A stretch of DNA of 64,000 nucleotides from Manihot esculenta. Lineage: Eukaryota > Streptophyta > Magnoliopsida > Malpighiales > Euphorbiaceae. Location: NCBI RefSeq assembly GCF_001659605.2, contig NC_035166.2, positions 17,503,003 through 17,567,002 on the forward strand, given 5' to 3'. The notes beneath the pieces are model-generated. The model was not told where the DNA came from, ran no database searches, and saw only the letters and a list, made by a program, of their open reading frames with translations. Below, one piece after another: positions 50,365-60,773 of this stretch. Position 1 is the stretch's first letter. Each line of letters begins with the position of its first letter. The translations under genes were made by a program, and so were the position numbers.

Positions 50365-51897
50365 CCAGCAGCTCCAGCCATGACTCAGGCCAGTGGCAGA
50401 GGCAGAGGGAGAGGGGCAACCTCTTCTTCAGCGGGTTTCAGAGGTGAAGGTCCATCAGCTCCAGCACGGATCTTCACAATGACACAGCAGGAGGCGGATG
50501 CATCTAACACCGTAGTGGCAGGTAACTTAATCATTGGTTGTTCAGATGTGTATGCCTTGATGGACCCTGGTGCATCTCATTCTTTTATTGCTCCGAGAGC
50601 CGTGGGGAGGTTAGGTCTGATGACTTCTGGGTTAGAGTGTCCTCTCTGGGTCAGTGGACCCAAGTATGATCCATCAGTGGCAGAGTCAGTCTGCCAGTGT
50701 AGTCCTGTGTTTGTTGAGGAAAGATGCTTGTCCGCCGACCTAGTGGTTCTAGATTTGACAGATTTTGACGTCATTCTAGGGATGGACTGGTTATCTACCC
50801 ATGGTGCTACCTTGGACTGCAGGGACAAGGTAGTCAGGTTCAGAGGTCAGGATGGGTCTGAGGTCATCTTCAGAGGAGACAGGAGGGGTACACCTAGAGG
50901 TCTGATATCAGCTCTTCAGGCTCGTAGGTTGCTCAGGAGGGGATGTCAGGGGTATTTGGCTTATGTGAGAGAGCTTAGTAGTCAGGTCAGAGAGCCCGCC
51001 TCGATGCCAGTGGTTAGAGAGTTCTTAGATGTGTTCCCAGACGAGCTGCCAGGTTTACCACCTGCTAGGGAGATAGAGTTCGAGATAGAACTAATGCCTG
51101 GAACCCGACCGATCTCTATCCCTCCCTACAGGATGGCGCCAGCGGAATTGAAGGAATTGAAAGAGCAGTTACAGGAGCTGGTAGACAAGGGCTTCATCCG
51201 ACCGAGTACCTCACCTTGGGGTGCACCAGTTTTATTCGTGAGAAAGAAAGATGGATCCCTTAGACTTTGTATCGACTACAGGCAGTTGAACAAAGTCACT
51301 ACCAAGAACAAGTACCCTTTGCCAAGGATCGACGATCTATTCGACCAGCTAGCAGGAGCGGGTTGTTTCTCCAAAATAGATCTGAGATTTGGGTACCACC
51401 AGCTGAGGATCAGAGATGAGGATGTGCCAAAGACGGCTTTCAGGACCAGATATGGGCATTTTGAGTTCCTTGTAATGCCGTTCGGGTTAACCAACGCCCC
51501 TGCAGCATTCATGGATCTCATGAATAGAGTGTTTAGTCAATACCTGGATCACTTTGTTATTGTCTTCATAGATGATATCTTAGTGTATTCCAAGAATGTA
51601 GAGGAGCATGCCCATCATCTGAGGTTGGTTCTACAGACCTTGAGGGAACATGGCTTGTATGCCAAGTTCTCTAAGTGTGAGTTCTGGCTGAGGAGCATTT
51701 CATTCTTGGGGCATGTAGTGTCAGAGAATGGGATAGAGGTGGACCCCAAGAAGACAAAAACTGTGGCTAACTGGCCTAGACCCACTTCAGTGACGGAGAT
51801 CAGGAGTTTCTTGGGTTTGGCAGGTTACTACAGGAGGTTCGTTCAGGACTTCTCGAAAATAGCAGCTCCTCTGACCAGACTAACCAGGAAAAAATAG
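50365..51897 (+). pseudogene. Protease and reverse transcriptase of element B
   Basis: The frame opens with a Gly/Arg-rich linker ([14 protein letters not shown]), then protease ([13 protein letters not shown]) and the complete RT domain: [29 protein letters not shown] (Ser to Phe against C), [12 protein letters not shown] and catalytic FIDDILVYS. It ends at TAG 51895-51897, where C has Gln, at the start of RNase H. Protease cuts the polyprotein; RT copies the RNA. Confidence 0.92.
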
Positions 51898-52770
51898 AAG
51901 TTTCTGTGGACCGACCAGTGCGAAGAGAGTTTTGAAGAGCTTAAGAAGAGGTTGACTTTAGCACCAGTTTTAGCTCTGCCATCTAGTGATGAGGACTTTA
52001 CAGTCTTTTGTGATGCGTCCCGTGTGGGACTGGGTTGTGTACTGATGCAAAATGAGAGGGTGATTGCTTATGCTTCGAGGCAGCTAAAGAAGCATGAGTT
52101 GAATTACCCCACACATGACCTTGAGATGGCAGCAATAATCTTTGCACTCAAGATGTGGAGGCACTATCTCTATGGGGTAAAATGTGAGATCTTTACAGAT
52201 CATAAGAGCCTGCAGTACATCCTGAGTCAAAGAGATTTGAACTTGAGACAGAGGAGATGGGTGGAGCTGCTGAGTTACTATGATTGCAAAATTCAGTATC
52301 ATCCGGGTAAGGCAAATGTCGTGGCAGACGCCCTAAGCCGGAAGTCACTAGGCTGTCTATCCCACATCACGGCAGAGAGGAGACCAGTGGTGAAGGAGTT
52401 TTACAAGCTCATCGATGAAGGTCTACAGTTGGAGTTGTCTGGTACAGGTGCTTTAGTGGCCCAGATGAGAGTGACACCTGTGTTTCTGGAGCAGGTGGCT
52501 CAGAAACAGCATGAGGACCCAGAATTAGTGAAGATTGCCAGGACTGTTCAGTCAGGCAAGGACAGTGAGTTCAGATTCGACAATAAGGGGATCCTCCGCT
52601 ATGGGAGTCGATTGTGTGTACCAGATGACATAGGGCTAAAAGGAGACATTATGAGAGAGGCTCATAATGCAAGATACAGCATTCACCCCGGGGCCACCAA
52701 GATGTATCAGGATCTGAAAAAGGTTTATTGGTGGCCAGCTATGAAGAGAGAAGTGGCACAGTTTGTGTAA
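51898..52770 (+). pseudogene. RNase H and N-terminal integrase of element B
   Basis: The frame continues with RNase H ([34 protein letters not shown]) and the first half of the integrase zinc region ([26 protein letters not shown]). It ends in TAA 52768-52770, where C has Ser (TCA). This is the one clear stop in B that is a transversion. Confidence 0.92.
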
Positions 52771-53907
52771 GCCTGCGAAGTGTGTCAGAGGGTGAAGCTG
52801 GAACATCAGAAGCCGGCTGGAATGCTTAACCCGCTACCTATTCCAGAGTGGAAATGGGAGAATATAGCTATGGACTTCGTAGTGGGGTTACCGGCGACGT
52901 CCAACAGATTGGACTCCATATGGGTGATTGTGGACAGACTCACCAAATCTGCTCACTTCATCCCTGTCAGGAGTGGCTATTCTGTGGACAAATTGGCGCA
53001 GGTGTATGTTGAAGAGATAGTCAGACTGCATGGGGTTCCTGTTTCTATAGTGTCAGATAGAGGACCCCAGTTCACCTCCAGGTTTTGGCGGAGTCTGCAG
53101 GATGCCATGGGTACCAAGTTGGATTTTAGCACTGCCTTCCATCCACAGACAGACGGACAGTCAGAGAGGACCATCCAGACCATAGAAGATATGCTAAGAA
53201 TGTGTGTGCTGGACTTTGGCGGTTCTTGGAGGCAGCATCTACCTTTGGTGGAGTTTGCCTACAATAACAGCCATCATGCTAGCATCGGGATGGCTCCATA
53301 TAAAGCTTTATATGGGAGGAAGTGCAGGTCACCTGTTTGCTGGGAGGAAGTTGGAGAAAAGGCCTTGGCAGGGCCTGAGCTAGTAGAGATCACCAGCAGG
53401 GTGGTACCCTTAATCAGAGAAAGAATCAAGACTGCTGCAAGCAGACAGAAGAGTTATGCAGACATCCGCAGAAGGCAAGTAGAGTTCCAGGAGGGGGATC
53501 TGGTATTGCTCAAGGTGTCTCCAATGAAAGGAGTGGTTCGGTTCGGGAAGAAGGGTAAGCTGGCTCCGCGGTACATCGGACCCTTTGAAGTCCTGCAAAG
53601 GATTGATAATGTATCATACAAGCTGGATTTACCTGCTTCAATGGAGAGAATCCATCCGGTTTTCCATGTTTCTATGTTGAGAATGTTCGTGTCAGATCCG
53701 GGCAAGGTTCTTAGTGAGCCTAATGTGGAAATCCAAGAGGATCTCACCTATGTTGAGCAGCCGGTACGGATTCTGGACACTCAAATCAGGAAGCTGAGAA
53801 ACAAGGAAATCCCGATGGTGAAAGTCCTTTGGAACCACCACAATATGGAAGAATGCACCTGGGAGACACGGGAGTCCATGCTCCAGCAGTACTCTTATCT
53901 TTTCTAA
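52771..53907 (+). pseudogene. Integrase core and chromodomain of element B
   Basis: The second half of the zinc region (CEVCQRVK), DDE core (MDFVVGLP, VSDRGPQFTS, SERTIQTIEDM), the GPFEVLQRID domain and a complete C-terminal chromodomain ending EECTWETRESMLQQYSYLF. The chromodomain after integrase defines chromoviruses; the motifs fit the Tekay/Del branch. The domain tethers the integration complex to chromatin. It is about 95 bp from the polypurine tract. Confidence 0.93.
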
Positions 53908-53978
53908 GGTTGGTTTCTTATATGTTTCATGTGTTTTATGTGTATAATATGTTGTATGCCTTGCATGTGCTAGTTGAG

Positions 53979-54000
53979 GAACATTCGGGGACGAATGTTC
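53979..54000 (+). other. Inverted repeat just upstream of the B polypurine tract
   Basis: Arms GAACATTCG and CGAATGTTC with a 4-base loop, perfect over 9 bp, end right before the polypurine tract. The same structure is conserved in C at 40794-40815. Confidence 0.9.
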
Positions 54001-54015
54001 TTAAGGGGGGGAGAA
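54001..54015 (+). other. Polypurine tract of element B
   Basis: TTAAGGGGGGGGAGAA directly before TGTAATACCC, primer for plus-strand DNA synthesis. Confidence 0.9.
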
Positions 54016-56291
54016 TGTAATACCCGGCTAGACTCTGGTATCGGAATTCCTACCGTCCGGTGGAATCTCGGATGTCGGAAGCCTCTAGAAGGGTAAAATC
54101 ATGTTTTCATAAAATGTTTTAATGTGTTTTATGTTTTAAGCATGAAAGAAAATGAGTTTTTGCATGAAAATAGCATTGGAGGAAAACTCAGGTTCGGCCG
54201 CCGAACCTCAAGTTCGGCCGCCGAACATGCATGCATTGCGGGTGTGCTTTAGGCCTCCGAAAGCATAAGTGAGGGAAGTCCAGGTTCGGCCGTCGAACAT
54301 GGCATGCATGCGGAGGCACATTCGGCCCCCGAACGTGGTCTGGCCAGCCACTATAAAAGGGTCCCTTAGCCGAAAACGGGCGAGCTTTTTCCCCATTTTC
54401 GGCCAAGGTGAGCTCTTCGCCGTCCCTCACCCATCTTTGATGTTTTTCCTCTAAATCGTTCAAGATTTTCATTTGTTTTAACTTTGTTTTGAAGATTAAA
54501 GCTTTTGAGCAAAGTTTTGGAGCTTGGAGGTTCAAGAACCCAATCTCTCCCAACTTCGAGTTTAGGTCGTCTCTCTCTCGATCTTCAAGTGGTAAGAGCC
54601 GATCTTAAGCTCATTGCATGTTTTAAGTAAGTTTTAAGTAGATCTATGGGATAGAATGCATGTTTAGGTTATGGTTATGTTTATGGGTATAAATGTATGT
54701 TCATGGACAATGTGGATGCTTGATGTATTGTAGATGGGGTTTATGATGGTTTGAGACCCCTAGGAACATGTATGCTTGTGTATGAGTATTGTAGAATAGG
54801 TTTGTTGCATGTTTGAAAGGTTTGGAGGCGAAATGTGCAAAGGGAGCCAAGTTTCTGCCCTTTGGCAGAAACCAGGTTCGGAGCCGAAGGATTTTCGGCC
54901 GCCGAACATGGCTGGGGAGGCAGCCTTTCGGCTGCCGAAGCTTGCCCTCGAAAGGGAGACTTTCGTCTCTGTCTGGCAGTTTCGGCCGCCGAAAGTGCCG
55001 CCGAACATGCATGAGTTTCGTCTCTGTCTGGGAGTTTCGGCTGCCGAAGGTGCCGCCGAACCTGCCTGACTTTCGGCTCTGGAGGGACTTTCGGCCGTCG
55101 AACCTGCCGCCGAAAGTGCCCTGTCCAGGCCTCCTTTGCATGATTTTGTATGGTTGTTTCAAGATGTTTTAGGGGGTTTTTGGGGAGTAGTTTATAGTTA
55201 TGTTCAGGTGTGTTTGGTCCCTCATTTGAGTCTACCTGTGTAGGTTCGGACCCGAGGAACCGAGGACCCCAGCAGTGAGTTCAGCTGCTTCGGTGTTGTC
55301 AAAGTCAGCCAGAGGTGAGTGGAACTAAACTTAATCTTTTAAATTAAATGTTTTATCATGTTTCATGCATCATGATTATGCAATAGGATGATTGCATTAG
55401 TGTTCACGAATATGCCGCATTGCATCGATTGTTGTTGATGTGGGTGAATGTTGGATGACCCAATTAGTCCATGACAGGAAGACCAGGACCCCATTCTACG
55501 GCCTGACACAGAGTAAGGAAAGACCAGGACCCCATTCTACGACCTGGCACGGTAATGGGACTCAAAGACCAGGAGCCCAGAGGAGGCCCTGGGATAATGG
55601 TAAGTAATGTATGTATGACAGGAAGACCAGGACCCCATGCTACGGCCTGGCACAGAGTTAGCTTGGACTAATTGGTGACAAGTTCACCCAACCCTTATGT
55701 GAATTGTCTGTGTTATGATGCATCTCATTGGAGCATAGTGTTATTATGTTTTATAGTTCAACTCACTGGGCTTTTAGCTCACCCCTCTCCCTTTTTTCCC
55801 CAGGCTTGCAGGTACAGGATAGAAGAGGAGGTCGGTTAGAGTAAAGCTTGTTGTGTAATAGATAGAATGTGGACATGACAAATCGTAGTACGATGTAATG
55901 TAAAAGTACAGTATAGTTATGTAATGATGTTTATGGATGTTAGAGGTGTGCTTGACCATAGATGGTTGTTATCCCTTTTATTACATGATCTTAGAGATTT
56001 TATGATGTTTATGTAAACCAACTCAACATATGTTGTGTCACCCATTTGGGGGCACTGATGAGATCCCACAGAGGGATCAATGTTTATGATTTATGTTATT
56101 TACAGTGCATGCACAGGTTGAGTATGGTTGATGTATATGAAAAGAAAAGTTTTAATTTTTATGTATGTTGTTGATCATGTATGGGATTATATAGGTTTAC
56201 ATGTTAGATGTCAGGCTTGCTACGGGTCCCGGCGGCCTTAAGCCGATCTGGATCCTTGCGCCGGTAGCGGTCCGATTTTCGGGTCGTTACA
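54016..56291 (+). repeat. 3' LTR of element B (2276 bp)
   Basis: TGTAATACCC...GTCGTTACA, nearly identical to the 5' LTR. TATA box at 54352-54359. It carries one fewer TTCGGCCGCCGAA-containing unit in the proximal cluster than the 5' LTR. Confidence 0.95.
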
Positions 56292-56296
56292 ATTGC
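56292..56296. repeat. Right TSD (ATTGC) of element B
   Basis: Copy of 36509-36513, directly after TTACA; A sequence resumes behind it. Confidence 0.95.
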
Positions 56297-56769
56297 AATC
56301 TGTATGGCTTAGGGTGTTCAATAGAAGCCAAGCCCAATTTCTCCACCATATACACACTAGCCACATTTGTGCAACTACCTCCATCAATAATGAGAGTACA
56401 CACTTTTCCATTAACTAAACATCTAGTGTGAAATATGTTTTCCCGTTGTTCTAGGCTTTCTTTCTTAACCTGCATATTCAAAGCACACCTAGCAACAAGC
56501 ATCTCACAATGTGCAGCAATCAACACATTATTAACCAACACATCCGAATCATCACAATCATTATTGCAATTAGGAGTTCTTTGAGGTATTCTTGTAGAAG
56601 TGGAAGCTTGTGAGACATTCAAACTCTCCATAGTTTCAGTCAACCTCTCAAGAGTCTTATTGAGCCTTTGTAACTCACCACTGACTGACTTCTTAAAGAG
56701 CTTATAATCGTTACCCATATTCGATTCACTTCCATCAGTACGATCCACCACATTCTTGTCTTTACTCAT
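56297..56769 (-). CDS. N-terminal part of element A protein: coiled region and protease start
   Basis: A minus-strand open frame from Met 56769 to the B insertion. A charged, probably helical segment (FKKSVSGELQRLNKTLERL) and a Ser/Thr-rich linker lead to a retroviral-type protease start (CTLIIDGGSCTNVAS, the catalytic D-x-G as DGG). The frame continues at 36508 on the other side of B. No capsid domain or zinc knuckle is seen, so this is a strongly shortened gag-protease gene. Related full elements have gag here. Confidence 0.7.
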
Positions 56770-57716
56770 CCTACCTTAAATCAACAAAGAACAAACAGAA
56801 CTAGCAAATATTGTGTTAAAAAAGAAAGTACTCAAGTGTCTGCACTCTTACCATTCTTTTGCTGATTCTTCAATTGCACTTCAGAAACTAAGGTCAACAA
56901 ACTAACCATAAGGTGCGTTTAATGAAACAAAGAAGAAAACCTAAAAGAAAGAAGGAAGTGCGCAAAAAAAAAACTAGAAAGAAGACACTGACAATTTGGA
57001 AAGTAACACACGAACTAGGCTTTGTGCTACTTGAAAAATATCAACTAGAGTATAGACCCAAGCAAACAATACTCCAGCAATGTCAAGGAAGCAAAAGCAA
57101 GCTTAAATCAAAAACAAAACTTTGAATTCAAATAAAAACGAATATGGACAAAAGTTTGGATTTAATTCGCTTCAACGCAAATTAAATACGGATCTATTTA
57201 AATCTACCCAAAAAGGAAAGTATCAAAACCCCACAAATAGAATCAGAAAAGAAAAATGTAAATTTCATTCAGATCAGAAACATGGACGAAAATTCTGGTG
57301 TTAAAAGAAGGATTTGACATCAAATCAATTTAGATGCAATTGCCCTAAATGTGCACTTTAGGAAATAGGCAGAATTTCTTTTATCTCCTAATCTGGATTC
57401 ATCCCAATTCAAAATTCAAAATTCAAATTGATTCCCATAAATTACAGCAATCAATTGAGATAGATAAGGAAATATGGATGAAAAAGGAAGCATATTGCAA
57501 TTTCGGCCAGATCAAGATAAATATGGCAAAGACGATTTTTTATTTCGTTTTTTTTTTTTTAGATTTCGAATTTTTTTTTCTCCAAAAGAGATTATGTGAT
57601 AATTTATCAAGAAGGCGCAGTCATGGATACAGAAGTTTTCACCGAAATCAACAAGAAAGATAAGGAAAACTCAAAAACCCTAGATCCTAAGATAAATCAG
57701 AATTTACCTCACTTTG
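56770..57716 (-). other. Leader region of element A
   Basis: About 950 bp between primer binding site and ORF. It is A-rich (on the plus strand) with scattered short frames that have no recognisable product. It probably holds the packaging signal and remains of a deleted gag. Confidence 0.55.
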
Positions 57717-57728
57717 GCTCTGATACCA
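57717..57728 (-). other. Primer binding site of element A
   Basis: Minus-strand TGGTATCAGAGC, two bases inside the LTR end at 57731; initiator Met tRNA primer site. Confidence 0.92.
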
Positions 57729-57730
57729 AC

Positions 57731-57808
57731 TGACGCGGAACCCTATGGCACAAGCCTCAAACCCACACGCACAAGTAGATATGGAATCCAAAGATTTGAT
57801 AAACCCAC
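57731..57808 (-). repeat. 5' LTR remnant of element A (78 bp)
   Basis: Identical by eye to the first 78 plus-strand bases of the LTRs at 34873 and 59950, then broken off at AACCCAC, where a different LTR begins. Confidence 0.88.
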
Positions 57809-59632
57809 TGCAACGACCCGAAACCGATACCCCTCTGTAACGGCCCGAACCGCCACCGGCGCTAGGATCCAGATTGGCTTAAGGCCGCCGGGACCCGTAG
57901 CAAGCCAAACATACCTCCTATCACCTGGTCAAATCCCATACATGATCAAAACTTTAACATAAAAACTGAAACATATGATGTAAATACCGAGTTTGACCTG
58001 TATGCAACATAACTGAAAACATAAAAGGATCCCCTACTAGAGCCCTCATCGAAACTCTAGCTGGGTCAACATAACATACATCAAGCTGGGATTACATCCA
58101 AGGAACTAGAACCTAACCTGTGCATGCATCAAACCACAACACAAGACCTCCACTAGGGTCCTCATCCATTACCATAGCGTGGTAAACAACACATGCCACA
58201 AGATTAGTTCAAACTCAACTCCACATTAAACCAAAACATACATCATGTATTAAACAGGGACTAACCAAGTCTCAGGGCCAAGCACAGTACTAATCCATAA
58301 ACATAACTCTACTATACTTTACATTACATAACCTTATCTCAAATTACATTACATGTCCACACTAAAAGTACTAAGCTAATACTATTACAAGCCTTTTACC
58401 TTGACGTCTTCCTGGCCTACCTCTGACCTGCAAAACTGGGGTTAGGGGAGAGGGGTGAGCTAAAAAGCCCAGTGAGTAGAAACATAGAAAACAGTTCATT
58501 AATTACATGCTCTCATGAAATGCTTCATAACACAAAGAAATCACATAACTGTATCTTGTCCGTCTCGGGGTTCATGCAAAATCTACTCCCCACGGACCTG
58601 TTTCTGAGAGTTCTTTTTGCTAGCATCCTTTCCTCTCAAGGATCGGACATGACCTCAAAATTCCCTCTGTCGGTGCCCGGCTCCCCCAAAGGAGCTCACA
58701 CAGGACTTTCACATACATGACAGGGTACCTAGTCCACAGAGAGCTCACAGGGACTTTCCTATATGTACTTGTCCGGCTCTCAAAGGACTTACCCAAGACT
58801 CAATGACAGAAATGGGCTATTGAAGTCGCCTTGGTCCAAACCTCCTGAATCAACATCAAATAATGCAATGCGCCATATTCGTGAAACTAGTGCAATCAAT
58901 CCTATTACATGTAATCATGATGCATGAACATGCTTTAGGCATTAGATTTCGTACATAAAAGATTAAGTTTAGTTCTACTCACCTCCTGGCAGACGCTTAC
59001 TGACTCTGCAACTGCTAGCACTACTGGCCTCCTCGGTCCCTCGGGTCCGATCCTACACAGGTGGACTCGAATGAGGTGCCAAACATACTCTAAACAACTA
59101 ATAAACATACCCCCAAAAACTCCTCTAACCATCACTAAAATATGCATAGAAAACACCCAAGAAACGGCTGGACAGGGCACTTTCGGCGGCCGAAAGTCCC
59201 TTCCAGAGACGAAACTCGGGTAGGTTCGGCGGCAGGTTCGGCGGCCGAAACCCCCGGACAGAAACGAAACTCAGCTTTCGGGGGCACGTTCGGCAGCCGA
59301 AAGACTGCCTCCCATGCAGGTTCGGCGGCCGAAACTCCTTTCGGCGGCCGAACCTGATCCCCTCTAGACGACAGGTCCGATTCTGCCAAGCCAAAAAACC
59401 AAACTCAATACACCCCAAATCCTTACATACTCTCTCCCAAACATGCATACTCACTCCCACATGTATAAAGGGGCATAAACTAACTTAAAACCCCAACAAA
59501 ACATCATGTAATCATACATTGGGTACAAAACTCACATAAACCCTATCAAGCATATCTACCCAAACACATACATCAAATCTCCTTAAAACTTACTTAAAAC
59601 TCATTAAAATATAAGGAAAAGCAGAGATCTAC
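57809..59632 (-). repeat. Truncated LTR of a Tekay-like element (F), minus orientation
   Basis: Begins with two LTR-end-like copies in tandem (TGCAACGACCCG at 57809 and TGTAACGGCCCG at about 57836). It contains the family landmarks in reverse: GGCGCTAGGATCC, the GGACCGAGGA segment near 59,030, and the TTCGGCGGCCGAA cluster at about 59,180-59,355. It stops at GATCTAC (59632), about the middle of an LTR, where E gag sequence starts. No internal region is present. Confidence 0.8.
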
Positions 59633-59949
59633 GTGTAGCCGCCTCAGAAAATAAAAAGTGGAATAGATCCACTAAGAAGCCAAAGAAGAACAAGTTTTGG
59701 AACAGATTGAAGTCTGTTCTGGGAATGGGCGGCGATTTAAGCTTTAGTTCTGACAGCTTTGGATGTGTGGGGTGCGATAAGCCGCACAAAGGGATTTGTC
59801 GGTTTGGGACTACAGCCTGTTTCAGATGTGGACAGGAGGGGCACATAGCATGTGAGTGTCCCAATGCAACTTTGATGGCACAGTCCCAGTAGACAGTTTC
59901 TGGCAGTGTAGCTCAGCCACCAGCTTTAGCCACATCTCAGGGCAGAGGG
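59633..59949 (+). pseudogene. Second copy of E gag nucleocapsid part
   Basis: Matches 34556-34872 base for base in length with a few substitutions. It contains the zinc knuckle CFRCGQEGHIACECP and the same TAG stop (59890-59892). In this copy the shortened Cys-Cys-His-Cys unit keeps its last Cys (CVGCDKPHKGIC). Part of a 1112-bp duplicated block. Confidence 0.9.
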
Positions 59950-60744
59950 TGACGCGGAACCCTATGGCACAAGCCTCAAACCCACACGCACAAGTAGATA
60001 TGGAATCCAAAGATTTGATAAACCCACCTCCTATGGCACCCCAAACTTAGAGAAGCTGAAACACCAATGATCGAAGGATTTAGATGAGAATCCGACAAAC
60101 GCCACAACGAATAGTTGATAAGTTAGCCAAGATTCCTGGTGCAATTGATGAAAGCAAATCCTCACTCTCACTCAAAGCAATACACGCCAAAGGCATGAAA
60201 GAAATTATGAAATTTTTGATTAAAAGCCCCCTCTTACAATTGTTTCTTATCCTTATATAGTAAGGAGAAAAATAAATAAAACCCTAAGACACTCTTCTTG
60301 GGCCTGACTTAAACACATAAGGCCCAAGCCCAATCACACACTAAAATAACACAAGTATTAAAACATAAGCCCAAAATATGGCCCAACACTCTAAAACTTA
60401 AAAGATAAAATATGGCCAGAATACAAGCCCAAACAAAGCTAAAATAAAATAAGTGTTCAAATAACAAAAATATAGCAAGCCCATCATAACAAAGCTGAAT
60501 CTTCACAAAAGCCTTGATCTTCACTTTAGGCTTCCCTCTGTGTAGTTTTAGCCCATGGGTTTGATTAGGCTCCCTAAGCCTATGATTGCAAGTGTTGCAC
60601 CAAATCTGTCCCATATGAGTTGAAGCACGCCCCAAATATATATGGATCATATGAATATGATTTTGAACTCCTTTTAGATCCATTTGAATGACATAAGTTT
60701 GCTCCACACCATTGTTAGAAATTTGCCCTATTGAATCCGTATCA
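59950..60744 (-). repeat. Solo LTR of the A family (795 bp)
   Basis: Complete LTR with TG...CA ends. GAGGG precedes it (59945-59949) and follows it (60745-60749), and E sequence continues on both sides. That is the picture left by recombination between the two LTRs of an inserted element. Confidence 0.88.
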
Positions 60745-60773
60745 GAGGGCGAGGTCGAGGAAGAGGGACAGCC
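60745..60773 (+). other. Element E sequence resuming after the solo LTR
   Basis: A GAGGGCGAGGTCGAGG stretch reads in frame as the Gly/Arg-rich linker between gag and protease seen in B and C. It is cut after 29 bases by the next LTR. Confidence 0.75.

Larger units (their letters stand above)
36514..56291 (+). mobile_element. Element B: complete Tekay/Del-like chromovirus retrotransposon, split by element C
   Basis: 5' LTR 36514-38810, primer binding site at 38814, gag, protease, RT, RNase H, integrase with chromodomain, polypurine tract at about 54001-54015, and 3' LTR 54016-56291. Matching TSD ATTGC lies on both sides. Length without the inner insertion is about 9.95 kb. The two LTRs look nearly identical by eye, apart from a roughly 20-bp unit difference in the TTCGGCCGCCGAA cluster, so insertion was recent. 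Gag is interrupted by C at 40250, and several stop codons break pol. Confidence 0.95.
34873..57808 (-). mobile_element. Element A: non-autonomous gypsy-related LTR element, split by element B
   Basis: Read on the minus strand: 5' LTR remnant (57731-57808), primer binding site (57717-57728), leader, a protease-like ORF, a purine tract and a 3' LTR (34873-35667). Element B interrupts it at 36514-56291 with TSD ATTGC on both sides. Without B the internal region is only about 2.3 kb and has no reverse transcriptase, RNase H or integrase, and no recognisable capsid. Protein and LTR ends resemble the element at 1-3965, which could represent its autonomous partner family. The 5' LTR is cut after 78 bases by another insertion or rearrangement. 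Confidence 0.85.

Noticed and set aside
56913..57663. Lys/Asn-rich plus-strand frames
   Set aside because: They lie antisense in the A-rich leader of element A and show no domain.
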